NCBI GenBank assembly: GCA_019424245.1
Contig: JAHYZV010000002.1
Location: 189,695 to 253,694, forward strand
DNA length: 64,000 nucleotides
Source: Clostridiales bacterium
GTDB lineage: Bacteria; Bacillota; Clostridia; Lachnospirales; Lachnospiraceae
Direction of reading: 5' to 3'
The first letter of the stretch is position 1, and the number at the start of each line of letters is the position of its first letter. A program made the translations under genes and the position numbers. The notes under the pieces were generated by a model, which was not told the DNA's origin, searched no databases, and was given only the letters and a program-made list of their open reading frames with translations. Positions 44,867 through 52,953 of this stretch are shown in pieces.

Positions 44867-45458
44867 TGATATTCCTCCACTAAGGCACAACACATTATTT
44901 TATATTATATTCGAAGGGGCGAATACTTTCAAGTATTCATTTACTTACTCGATACTCAATTAAAAGTTCTCACATTTTTATATGCAAATTAATCGAGGAC
45001 AGTCTGGTTAATATAATCTTTAGCCCCTAAAGTTTCATTAAGTATCGTAATATTTGTGTTAAACAGCCATTTATACAAAACTTAATGGCCGCTTTCCTCG
45101 TTACTCAAACAAAATAGGGGCATAACAGGGGTACAAATTTCATTACTCATCCCACAAACCCTTGATTTTAAGGCATTTCAGACAAAAGTACGGATTCTGC
45201 CGTGGCAGATGAAAAGTACTTTTATCATAAAATTCTCCTGTTCTAAAATGCCCTGTAATTCCGAGTTTTGCAAGGTTTTATCAGCTTTTTCGAGCATTGT
45301 ATTTTCCCTGTTAATAACTACACTTTTTGCAAAATACTTCAAAATGGTGCAATTCAAGGCAATGTGTGGTAGTCAAATCGTAGTCAGTTAAGGGGGTTCA
45401 GACTACGGTTGGGGGTGTGCATTATTTAATGAAAGTGGGGTGAAATAAGTATGCCTTT
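44867..45458. pseudogene. Degraded copy of phosphatase 5' end and flanking DNA
   Basis: No intact gene. Bases 45198-45228 are identical to the first ten codons and start of the phosphatase gene at 36024-36054; the DNA to 45397 is a diverged copy of the phosphatase upstream region, ending in TGGTAGTCAAATCGTAGTC then AGTTAAGGGGG. Upstream, 44920-45190 is AT-rich with an unidentified open stretch that could be the tail of a lost recombinase gene (speculative). This marks the right edge of the restriction island. Confidence 0.65.
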
Positions 45459-46274
45459 TTATGCTAATTCTTCTGCTTTCACAAACCACTCTGACTCAAT
45501 GCATTCATCATCTGGAAGCCTTAATATGAGATTCTCATCACAAATAAAACTACTTCCTAGCCATTCATCATACAATCTTAATATTGCCTGTTTCAAAAAT
45601 TCCACAGTCTTTCCGCAGTCAGTTTCTGGCGGATTCCCCATATCAAAAATTACCTCCGACATAGGTATCAAATACTCAATACAATAATATTTGCTATTAC
45701 TATAATAATCAGCACACATTCCATGGATTCCCAGAAGCCTTTCGATATTACCCACCAATTCAGGATAACTCGCCAACGAAGAATAATAATGATTTTCCTC
45801 TAAATATGAGCGGAATGCAAACCCATTTATACAATAATCTTGATTTTTAAAATATCCAAGTCTGGATTTTACATAACAAACATTGCCATCATTATACGCA
45901 AATTCATTATCAAGAGATTGTAGTATTCCATTATAATACAAATTAATGTGTCCTTCACCAGATTCAAAAGTTATCTTATACTTTCTAAAAAAATTAGACA
46001 GCGGAGAACTCCCTAATAAGAGTTTCTCCAGATTGTTGTTAGCTTTCAAGTCAGTTCCATTCAGCCTTCGTGACAAATGAAACATTTGAATATATTCAAG
46101 TTTCTCATCTACAATGTGTTCAGAAAGAAAAGCTTCAACACACTCCCACGGTTCCCTCTCCGTATCTTCATAAACAGAAACAAATAACCGTATCAATCCA
46201 CCTTCAGAAAGGTTTAAGAATTCCATTACACCTTGTTTTAAGCTATCTTGTATTCTTGCATTTATATATTTCAT
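45459..46274 (-). CDS. Unknown 271-residue protein
   Basis: A 271-residue soluble acidic protein with no motif I recognise. Sequence such as GLIRLFVSVYEDTEREPWEC, YFKNQDYCINGFAFRSYLEE and KYYCIEYLIPMSEVIFDMGN is aromatic-rich and well ordered. GGCGGTGA precedes the ATG. It lies between two degraded copies of the phosphatase 5' end, upstream of nothing obvious, and follows the Vsr-like endonuclease gene by 36 bases on the same strand, so the two could be a pair. Its location hints at defence, but no function can be assigned. Confidence 0.7.
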   Translation of the reverse strand: MKYINARIQDSLKQGVMEFLNLSEGGLIRLFVSVYEDTEREPWECVEAFLSEHIVDEKLEYIQMFHLSRRLNGTDLKANNNLEKLLLGSSPLSNFFRKYKITFESGEGHINLYYNGILQSLDNEFAYNDGNVCYVKSRLGYFKNQDYCINGFAFRSYLEENHYYSSLASYPELVGNIERLLGIHGMCADYYSNSKYYCIEYLIPMSEVIFDMGNPPETDCGKTVEFLKQAILRLYDEWLGSSFICDENLILRLPDDECIESEWFVKAEELA

Positions 46275-46310
46275 TTACAATCACCGCCTTAAATTTATAT
46301 ATGTGTCAAC

Positions 46311-47597
46311 CTAAATAATATGGTTATTTCGTAATATAGATTCTACTATTTCATATTTTTTATTCTTATACGAAATTTCAATCAACTTTATTTCATGTTC
46401 TTTAGCATACTTTCGCTTTTCTTCATCATTTCTTTGTTGAATTACAAACCTTCTCTCTCCACCAAATTCAATAACAGGCTTATAGTGCTGCTCACCTTGA
46501 CATTCAATAAATGCAACAATTTCCCCTTGTTTATAAACTGCAAAGTCATATCTCAAAGGAGTTTCATTATCTATTCCATATACCCCATCAACTGCTACTT
46601 CAACTCTATAATTAATCCCATTTTTTATTAAAATATCATTTACAATCCATTGAAAAGAAGATATCTTATGGCATTCACAAGAAACAGCACTCCAATATCC
46701 ATTGTAAGCTCTGTAACCATACTTAGTTGGTGGAAAGATACCAAACTTATCACAAGTCACCATTTTTTTATTTCCACATAGATAACATTGACATCTATAT
46801 TCTTTATAGACAATAATATCTTGATATTTCTTTTGATGTATTTGCGTATAATAAGAAATTGGGGCACTTTCCAATTTATCGTTTACACATTCAAGCACCT
46901 CTAGTGACTCATATATCAATCCCGTATAATCTTTATCATAATTTATTGCATTTTTTCTTGGAATTGCTGCAATAATTTTGGCATCTTTTTCTGCTAGTTT
47001 GAATAACTCTTTCTCTCGCTTATCATTCCAAACGCTACAATATTCATCTGCTGGAATAACATCCTCCTTATCATTCACTAGACATACTGCCTCATTATTC
47101 TCGTACTTCTTTCTTTTATTATAATTGGCATTACTTGCCTTTATAGAATAAGCAAACCTTGACGAACAATATACGGGCTTGTAACAAAACTTAGGTTCTG
47201 TCTGCAATGTTTCTTCAGAATAATATCTTATCTTTCCACATTTTCTACATCTACATTTATAATGCTTTACTCCTGTACTCTTCTGTAACTCTTCAATTGC
47301 TTTATCAAAATCTGAAAATGTTACTGATTCTCTATACACGTTAAAATTAATCGGCTTATATATATATGCTGGTGTAACAATTGTCTTTCCACCATCACAT
47401 CCAGTCCAATCTCTTCGAACATATTTACCTTCTTTCACAGCTTGAAGAAACTCCATCTTTTCTTCTTTAATATCTGAAATACACGTTTCTTTCATTTGCA
47501 AATATTCCGTGCCATCATCCAAGATTTGCAAACATCCAAACTTCATTCCAATCTTTACATCTATTTTCTTAACAGAGGTATCTAAAATAAAAATCAC
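46311..47597 (-). CDS. Vsr-like PD-(D/E)XK endonuclease with zinc-binding cysteine clusters
   Basis: A 428-residue protein. The C-terminal 110 residues look like homing/very-short-patch endonucleases of the PD-(D/E)XK fold: LRYDFAVYKQGEIVAFIECQ (Asp, then E-x-Q), GEQHYKPVIEFGGERRF, RNDEEKRKYAKEHEIKLIEI. Upstream are two metal-binding clusters (CRCRKCGKIR with a later Cys, and CQCYLCGNKK). This layout is common in phage and mobile-element endonucleases. The start is uncertain: a GTG at 47597 lies close to AAAGG, and an ATG 17 codons in (KIGMKFGCLQIL) is an alternative. Its target is unknown. Confidence 0.7.
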   Translation of the reverse strand: MIFILDTSVKKIDVKIGMKFGCLQILDDGTEYLQMKETCISDIKEEKMEFLQAVKEGKYVRRDWTGCDGGKTIVTPAYIYKPINFNVYRESVTFSDFDKAIEELQKSTGVKHYKCRCRKCGKIRYYSEETLQTEPKFCYKPVYCSSRFAYSIKASNANYNKRKKYENNEAVCLVNDKEDVIPADEYCSVWNDKREKELFKLAEKDAKIIAAIPRKNAINYDKDYTGLIYESLEVLECVNDKLESAPISYYTQIHQKKYQDIIVYKEYRCQCYLCGNKKMVTCDKFGIFPPTKYGYRAYNGYWSAVSCECHKISSFQWIVNDILIKNGINYRVEVAVDGVYGIDNETPLRYDFAVYKQGEIVAFIECQGEQHYKPVIEFGGERRFVIQQRNDEEKRKYAKEHEIKLIEISYKNKKYEIVESILRNNHII

Positions 47598-47697
47598 CCT
47601 TTCTCATAATATTCAAAAAAATAATAATATGTATTAAACTAAACTCAAAACCTACAAAAATAACCTCACCAGACACCAATCCAGTGAGGTCATATAA

Positions 47698-47985
47698 TCA
47701 CGCTTTCTGTTTAGGTACAAACTCAATCTTAAGAGCCATTCCCATACCATCCGCCAATCTTTTAAGCAAATTAACAGAAGGATTTCGTGTTCCATTCTCA
47801 AGCTTGCTGATATCTGCCTGATTAATACCAGTACGTTCAGCAAGTTCCTTCTGTGTCATATTCTGAGAAGTACGAGCATCCACGATAGCTCTTATAACAT
47901 CCATCTCAGGCTGAATAGCTTCATATTCTTTTCTGAACTCATCATCTTTTAACTGCTTAGAAAGCATATCATCAAATGTTCTCAT
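47698..47985 (-). CDS. XRE-family antitoxin of a RelE/HigB-type module
   Basis: A 95-residue protein with an XRE helix-turn-helix (TSQNMTQKELAERTGINQADISKLENG then TRNPSVNLLKRLA). It lies immediately after a RelE/HigB-type toxin gene, toxin first, the HigBA order. The reading frame of the ancestral toxin would overlap its ATG. It should bind its own promoter and neutralise the toxin. Confidence 0.85.
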   Translation of the reverse strand: MRTFDDMLSKQLKDDEFRKEYEAIQPEMDVIRAIVDARTSQNMTQKELAERTGINQADISKLENGTRNPSVNLLKRLADGMGMALKIEFVPKQKA

Positions 47986-48324
47986 CCTTCATCACCCTTT
48001 CTATGAAATCTTTTCTTCTATCCTTTGCAATCTGAATCTCCTCTATAGGAGTTTTCTGTGTTTTTTTACAAATCCGTTCGTCAGTATTATTTTCTCCTCA
48101 TAATAGAAAAAATATAAGACTCTGGTAATATCACTCCCGAATTTACAACGCAATTCAAATATTCCGTCATCCAGATGTTTACTGTAAGGTTCTCTAAGCA
48201 TATTTCCCTTTTCTTGTAATATACCCAGCAATCCAAATATTTTAGCTCGCATCTTAGGATTAACAGAATCCAGAAATTCTGTCATATAATCTCTTTTGTA
48301 AATATTATATGGCATATATGCCAT
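47974..48324 (-). pseudogene. Frameshifted RelE/HigB-like toxin gene
   Basis: The open frame from 48324 encodes 93 residues matching the Gp49/HigB-type toxin core (NPKMRAKIFGLLGILQEKG, LREPYSKHLDDGIFELRCKF, RVLYFFYYEEKIILTNGFVKK) and stops at 48043. At a run of seven A (minus strand, near 48061-48067) one extra A would continue the frame as KKTQKTPIEEIQ, then IAKDRRKDFIERVMK, the usual family C-terminus, ending inside the antitoxin start. So the gene is truncated by a one-base loss or is read by slippage. The true start codon is unclear. Confidence 0.7.
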
Positions 48325-48435
48325 AATGTCAATTATCCATTTAAAGTAACCATACCGAGCTATTTCTCAAAAAAACGTATAGTAAGTGTGTAGTAGAGCA
48401 CTTTTATCATTGTTGCAATATTGTTTTATTCAATT
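48325..48435. repeat. Third scrap of the phosphatase-upstream duplication
   Basis: Bases 48380-48412 join a GTGTGTAGTAG block (as in the core at 36178-36188) to AGCACTTTTATCATTG (as in the phosphatase start at about 36041-36056). The order is reversed relative to the other copies, as expected at a junction between stacked elements. Short and imperfect, so the call is tentative. Confidence 0.4.
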
Positions 48436-49326
48436 TCAATACATAATCCTAAAATAATCCAAATACACTTTATACTTGTCCTGTGCGCTAAGGCAGGTAT
48501 CTGTCAGATATCCTTTTTCGTTGTCCCATTCCTTCAATCCACGATAATAGAACATTTTCAAATTGTCCTCAATGATAAACGGAACGATATTGTATTTCAA
48601 ACACTCCTTAAACATGATTAATCTGCCCACACGCCCATTACCATCTTGGAACGGATGGATTCGCTCAAACTTCACATGAAAGTCCAGAATATCCGCAAAG
48701 GTCTTTTCTTCTTTGGTGTTATATTCCGTCAGCAAGGCCTTCATTTTATCTGCAACTTCTTCTGGAAGGGCTGTATCACTGCCACCAACTTCATTCGGAA
48801 GTTTCTTATAATCACCAACAGCAAACCAATCTTTTCTAGAATCGCTGGTGCCATTCTTCAAAACCAAGTGAAGTTCTTTGATGAATTTCTCCGTCAAAGT
48901 TGCTTTCGCATGATCAATAATCATATCAATACAACGGAAGTGATTTGCCGTTTCAATCACATCATCCACATTCAGCACTTCTTTTTCTACGCCAATAGTA
49001 TTGGTTTCAAAGATATATCTGGTCTGATCGTGTGTCAGACGGCTTCCCTCCATATGGTTAGAGTTATAGGTCAAATCAATCTGTGTCTTATGATAAATCC
49101 CACCAGAGTATTTACTTGCCCTCTGCTCTTTCAGAATATCCAACAGAGTAATCGGTTCTTCTTTTCTTTTGTTAGTGCGCTCTGGTTTCTCTGCGTTTTC
49201 TGGAATGTTCCATGTCTTACCAGTAAGAAACGCACCATTCACACGTCCCTTAGCACAGTAATTTCTAACACTGCGCTCTGACATATTCCATTTTTTTGCT
49301 ATATCAGCAACTAAAAGGTATTTCAT
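48436..49326 (-). CDS. Fic-family protein with N-terminal HTH
   Basis: A 296-residue protein. Residues 1-50 are an excisionase-like helix-turn-helix (MKYLLVADIAKKWNMSERSV). Residues 85-280 are a Fic domain with the catalytic HPFQDGNGRVGRL (H224). The self-inhibitory motif (S/T)xxxE(G/N) is present at residues 89-94 as SNHMEG, so AMP transfer should be held off until released. Fic enzymes AMPylate target proteins, and many act as toxins. GGAGG precedes the ATG. It closes the accessory region. The target is unknown. Confidence 0.9.
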   Translation of the reverse strand: MKYLLVADIAKKWNMSERSVRNYCAKGRVNGAFLTGKTWNIPENAEKPERTNKRKEEPITLLDILKEQRASKYSGGIYHKTQIDLTYNSNHMEGSRLTHDQTRYIFETNTIGVEKEVLNVDDVIETANHFRCIDMIIDHAKATLTEKFIKELHLVLKNGTSDSRKDWFAVGDYKKLPNEVGGSDTALPEEVADKMKALLTEYNTKEEKTFADILDFHVKFERIHPFQDGNGRVGRLIMFKECLKYNIVPFIIEDNLKMFYYRGLKEWDNEKGYLTDTCLSAQDKYKVYLDYFRIMY

Positions 49327-49605
49327 CTACAATCCTCCATCACAAATCATAAACCATATCCAAAACGTACTAATCTATTGACTAGTATATCACGCCATCG
49401 GCAAAAACACCATCTATTTTATCCATTGCACTATTTTTTAGCCGATGTAATAACTGTTTCCTAGTGAGATAGATTTAATAAAATAGATTCCTACACACCC
49501 AAATATTCTTTCCAATTCTGTATTTATAGATTATATTTTCTGTGATGGTTTTACCAAATTTCTTTCTTATTCCCATCACCACCGATTTACGCTTTAACCC
49601 CTCTT

Positions 49606-50292
49606 CTACCTCAATACATTTGTATTATTATTGCAAAGCACCTCAAAATGATTTCGATGCGTTTTTATAAAACCTTCTTTTTGCAGCTTTGATATCTCAG
49701 TAGACATTGCTGCGCGGTCAATGCAAAGATAATCTGCCAGCTGCTGCCTGTCAAAAGGAATGTCAAAGGACAAGGACGAATGTCTGATAGATTCTGCTGA
49801 CAGGTATGACAATAATTTCTCCCTTGTTGTCCGCTTGCCAACATGTGTAATCTTATCATTCAGAATGAGTATCTTATTTGCCAGTACACTGACCAGGTTG
49901 CGAATCAGCTTCTGATGATGCCCACATGCAGTTGGACAAGTAACCAGAAGCTTCTGTATATTTAAAAAAACAATCTCACAATCCTCATCTGCTACCACAC
50001 TGATGTTTAGAACAGCACCAGGGCTTGCCGCATATGGTTCTCCAAAAAAATCACCAGCATGACATTTAGACAAAATATTCCGATGTCCCCAGAGATCCTC
50101 CTGAATAATAAGAACACAGCCTGACAATACTAATCCCATTACCTGTGTAGAATCTGCTGCTCTGAAAATATAAGAATCCTTCTCTTTAGAAACTGTTACT
50201 GCCTCTACACAGTGCAATACAGATAATATCTCATTATCAGTAAGACCTTTAAAAAAAGGACTGTTTTTTAAAATAGGTAAATATTTTTTCAA
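49606..50292 (-). CDS. Crp/Fnr-family regulator divergent from hcp
   Basis: A 228-residue regulator. Residues 10-130 are a cyclic-nucleotide-binding-type beta barrel (FRAADSTQVMGLVLSGCVLI, GDFFGEPYA). Residues 150-215 are a winged helix (FDIPFDRQQLADYLCIDRAA then MSTEISKLQKEG). It starts at a TTG with GGAGGTGA seven or so bases upstream. It is divergent from the ferredoxin-like and hcp genes, the common arrangement for HcpR-type regulators of nitrosative-stress genes. No N-terminal cysteine cluster for iron-sulfur binding is seen, so heme or another ligand may sense NO. Confidence 0.88.
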   Translation of the reverse strand: MKKYLPILKNSPFFKGLTDNEILSVLHCVEAVTVSKEKDSYIFRAADSTQVMGLVLSGCVLIIQEDLWGHRNILSKCHAGDFFGEPYAASPGAVLNISVVADEDCEIVFLNIQKLLVTCPTACGHHQKLIRNLVSVLANKILILNDKITHVGKRTTREKLLSYLSAESIRHSSLSFDIPFDRQQLADYLCIDRAAMSTEISKLQKEGFIKTHRNHFEVLCNNNTNVLR

Positions 50293-50389
50293 AATCTCAC
50301 CTCCTGTTGGAAATCAAACATACAAGTTGTATTTATTATAATATGATTCTAACAGAAACAAAAATAAAATTCTATTAATGGAGGGTAAA
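50293..50389. promoter_or_regulatory. Divergent promoter region with a palindromic operator
   Basis: ATACAAGTTGTAT (50320-50332) is a perfect 6+1+6 palindrome in the 97-base gap between the Crp/Fnr gene and the ferredoxin-like gene. A TATAAT at 50337-50342 follows, reading toward hcp. The palindrome is a plausible binding site for the divergent regulator. Its position so close to the -10 element would suit repression more than classical activation. Confidence 0.55.
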
Positions 50390-51109
50390 ATGATAAGAAA
50401 AATTATACGTATTGATAAAGAAAAATGTACCGGATGTGGTGCATGTGCAACTGCCTGCCACGAAGGTGCCATTGATATTATAGACGGAAAAGCCGAGCTG
50501 GTAAGAGAACATTTTTGTGACGGATTGGGGGATTGCCTCCCAGAATGTCCTACAGGAGCTATTTCATTTGAGGAAAGAGAAGCACCTGCATATGATGAAG
50601 ATGCTGTAAAAGAAGCACAGAGTAAAATAGCTGCTCAAAATCATGCAATGTCACCTCACACCGGCTGTCCAGGATCTAAAATCATGCAGATACAGCGAAC
50701 AAAAACGCCTGAGACCGCAAAAACATTTTCAGGTGCAGATTCGATATCACAACTTGAGAACTGGCCGGTACAGATCAAACTTGCACCTATCAGTGCACCA
50801 TATTTTAATGGTGCAAAACTTCTGATAGCCGCCGATTGTACTGCTTACGCTTATGCTGGATTTCATCAGGATTTTATTCAGAATAAGGTAACACTAATAG
50901 GTTGTCCGAAATTAGACCAGGTTGATTATAGTGAGAAACTGGCTGCTATTATTCAGAATAACAACATTCAAAGTGTGACAATCGTAAGAATGGAAGTTCC
51001 ATGCTGTGGTGGTCTGGAGATGGCAGTAAAAAATGCACTTCAAAATAGTGGAAAATTCATACCATGGCAAGTTGTAACAATAAGTATTGATGGAAAAATT
51101 ATTGATTAA
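50390..51109 (+). CDS. 4Fe-4S ferredoxin-like protein partnered with Hcp
   Basis: A 239-residue protein. The N-terminal 65 residues bind two clusters: CTGCGACATACHEGAI, then FCDGLGDCLPECPTGAI. The C-terminal part (about 120-239) has YFNGAKLLIAADCTAYAYAG and VTLIGCPKLD and is conserved in proteins found beside hybrid-cluster proteins in anaerobes. It is expected to deliver electrons to Hcp. The start is the ATG at 50390 with GGAGGG directly upstream; the ATG at 50378 overlaps that site. The hcp gene follows 16 bases after its stop. Confidence 0.87.
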   Translation: MIRKIIRIDKEKCTGCGACATACHEGAIDIIDGKAELVREHFCDGLGDCLPECPTGAISFEEREAPAYDEDAVKEAQSKIAAQNHAMSPHTGCPGSKIMQIQRTKTPETAKTFSGADSISQLENWPVQIKLAPISAPYFNGAKLLIAADCTAYAYAGFHQDFIQNKVTLIGCPKLDQVDYSEKLAAIIQNNNIQSVTIVRMEVPCCGGLEMAVKNALQNSGKFIPWQVVTISIDGKIID

Positions 51110-51125
51110 TAAGGAGATTACTGGA

Positions 51126-52727
51126 ATGAATAAAAAAATGTTTTGTTTTCAGTGTGAACAGACAGCCGGATGTACTGGCTGTACAGGAAATGCAGGTGTC
51201 TGTGGAAAAAATGCAGATACAGCCAAATTACAGGATGAGCTGACAGGTGCATTGATTGGTCTTGCAAGAGCTGTAGACAGTGCATCAGCTATTTCTAAAA
51301 GAACCGTACAAGTCATAATTGAAGGTCTGTTTACAACAGTTACAAATGTAAGTTTTGATAATGCAGCAATTGAAAATATGATACAAAAAGTCAGAGCTGA
51401 GAAAGAACGACTGGTCCCTGACTGCAGCAAATGTCAGTCACCATGTGGTAAAACAGGCGAATACGACATGCAGCAGATGTGGAATGCCGATAAAGATATC
51501 CGCTCTTTAAAATCTCTTATTCTTTTTGGTATTCGTGGAATGGCCGCCTATGCTTACCATGCAAATGTTCTGAATTATGAAGATGATGAAGTAAACCGAT
51601 TCTTCTGCGAAGCATTATTTAAGATTGGTTACGAAGAAAGTATAGAAACACTGCTTCCTACAGTACTTAAAGTAGGCGAGATCAACCTTAGGTGTATGGC
51701 ACTTCTTGATAAAGCAAATACAAACAGCTATGGAATGCCAGAGCCCACAGAAGTTACACTTACCATCGAAAAAGGTCCTTTTATTGTCGTGACAGGTCAT
51801 GATCTTAAAGACCTGCAGCTTTTACTTGAACAGACAGAAGGAAAAGGAATCAACATATATACTCATGGTGAAATGCTCCCTGCCCATGCCTATCCACTCT
51901 TGAAAAAATTTCCACACTTAAAAGGAAATTTTGGAACTGCATGGCAGAATCAGCAGAAAGAGTTTGATCATCTTCCAGCTCCGATTCTTTACACTACCAA
52001 CTGTCTGATGCCGCCAAAAAGCAGTTATGCTGACAGAGTATTTACAACAGAGGTGGTTGCTTTCCCTGGCGCTGTCCATATTGATGAGAAAAAAGATTTT
52101 ACGCCAGTTATCAAAAAAGCACTTGAACTTGGTGGCTATAAAGAAAATCAGACATTAAAAGGCATCAATGGAGGTACGAAGGTGACAACCGGATTCGGTC
52201 ATTCAGCTATACTGTCACATGCAAATACTATAGTAGATGCTGTAAAATCAGGTGCAATCAGCCATTTCTTCCTGGTTGCCGGATGTGATGGTGCTAAACC
52301 GGGTCGAAACTATTACACAGATTTTGTTAAACAAACTCCTTCTGACAGTATCATCCTCACCCTGGCATGTGGCAAATTCCGTTTCAATGATCTTAATCTT
52401 GGAGAAATCAATGGTCTGCCACGACTGATGGATATGGGGCAGTGTAACGATGCTTATGGGGCGATTCAGGTTGCTCTGGCACTTGCGGATGCATTTGGAT
52501 GTACTGTAAATGAGCTTCCACTCTCCTTCGTTCTTTCATGGTACGAACAGAAGGCAGTCTGCATTTTGTTAACACTTCTGCACCTCGGAATCAAAAACAT
52601 CCGTCTTGGTCCTTCTCTACCTGCGTTTTTGTCTCCTAATATTCTGAACTTTCTTGTGGAAAAATATGGCATAGCACCTATCACCACACCAGAAGAAGAC
52701 ATCAAAGCGCTAATAAACACTCCATAA
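51126..52727 (+). CDS. hcp: Hybrid-cluster protein (hydroxylamine reductase)
   Basis: A 533-residue iron-sulfur enzyme. The N-terminal cysteines MFCFQCEQTAGCTGCTG and GVCGK bind the cubane cluster. Hybrid-cluster ligands lie in FGTAW, NCLMPP, VAGCDGAKPGRNYYT, LACGKFRFN and SWYEQKAV. Hcp reduces nitric oxide and, in vitro, hydroxylamine, protecting anaerobes from nitrosative stress. The start is the ATG at 51126, with GGAG nine bases upstream; the upstream in-frame stretch overlaps the ferredoxin-like gene and is not coding. A terminator follows. Confidence 0.95.
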   Translation: MNKKMFCFQCEQTAGCTGCTGNAGVCGKNADTAKLQDELTGALIGLARAVDSASAISKRTVQVIIEGLFTTVTNVSFDNAAIENMIQKVRAEKERLVPDCSKCQSPCGKTGEYDMQQMWNADKDIRSLKSLILFGIRGMAAYAYHANVLNYEDDEVNRFFCEALFKIGYEESIETLLPTVLKVGEINLRCMALLDKANTNSYGMPEPTEVTLTIEKGPFIVVTGHDLKDLQLLLEQTEGKGINIYTHGEMLPAHAYPLLKKFPHLKGNFGTAWQNQQKEFDHLPAPILYTTNCLMPPKSSYADRVFTTEVVAFPGAVHIDEKKDFTPVIKKALELGGYKENQTLKGINGGTKVTTGFGHSAILSHANTIVDAVKSGAISHFFLVAGCDGAKPGRNYYTDFVKQTPSDSIILTLACGKFRFNDLNLGEINGLPRLMDMGQCNDAYGAIQVALALADAFGCTVNELPLSFVLSWYEQKAVCILLTLLHLGIKNIRLGPSLPAFLSPNILNFLVEKYGIAPITTPEEDIKALINTP

Positions 52728-52743
52728 CACCAATAAAGCCAAT

Positions 52744-52795
52744 AAAGCCGATACAGGAATAAAAACCCTGCCTCGGCTTTTTCTTTTGTCATTCT
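52744..52795 (+). terminator. Intrinsic terminator after hcp
   Basis: AAAGCCGA-CAGG (from 52744) pairs with CCTG-TCGGCTTT (to about 52781) around an A-rich loop, followed by TTTCTTTTG. It separates hcp from the Cthe_2159-like lipoprotein gene. Further on, at about 52905-52950, four 12-base units (like AATAATGAATGA) repeat in tandem before the start codon. Confidence 0.65.
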
Positions 52796-52953
52796 CCAGG
52801 ACACAAAATATCCTCATTCTCATCATATTTTCTTCACTATTCCCACCTACACTATAGATAAGATGTAAGGGGCAAAAGTAACAATCTCTATATCAACTAT
52901 AGAAATAATGAATGAAATAATGAATGAAAGTATGAATGTAAGGATGAATGTAT

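Noticed and set aside
47652..47843. Second small gene overlapping the antitoxin
   Set aside because: It is a shadow frame inside the antitoxin sequence without its own start signals.
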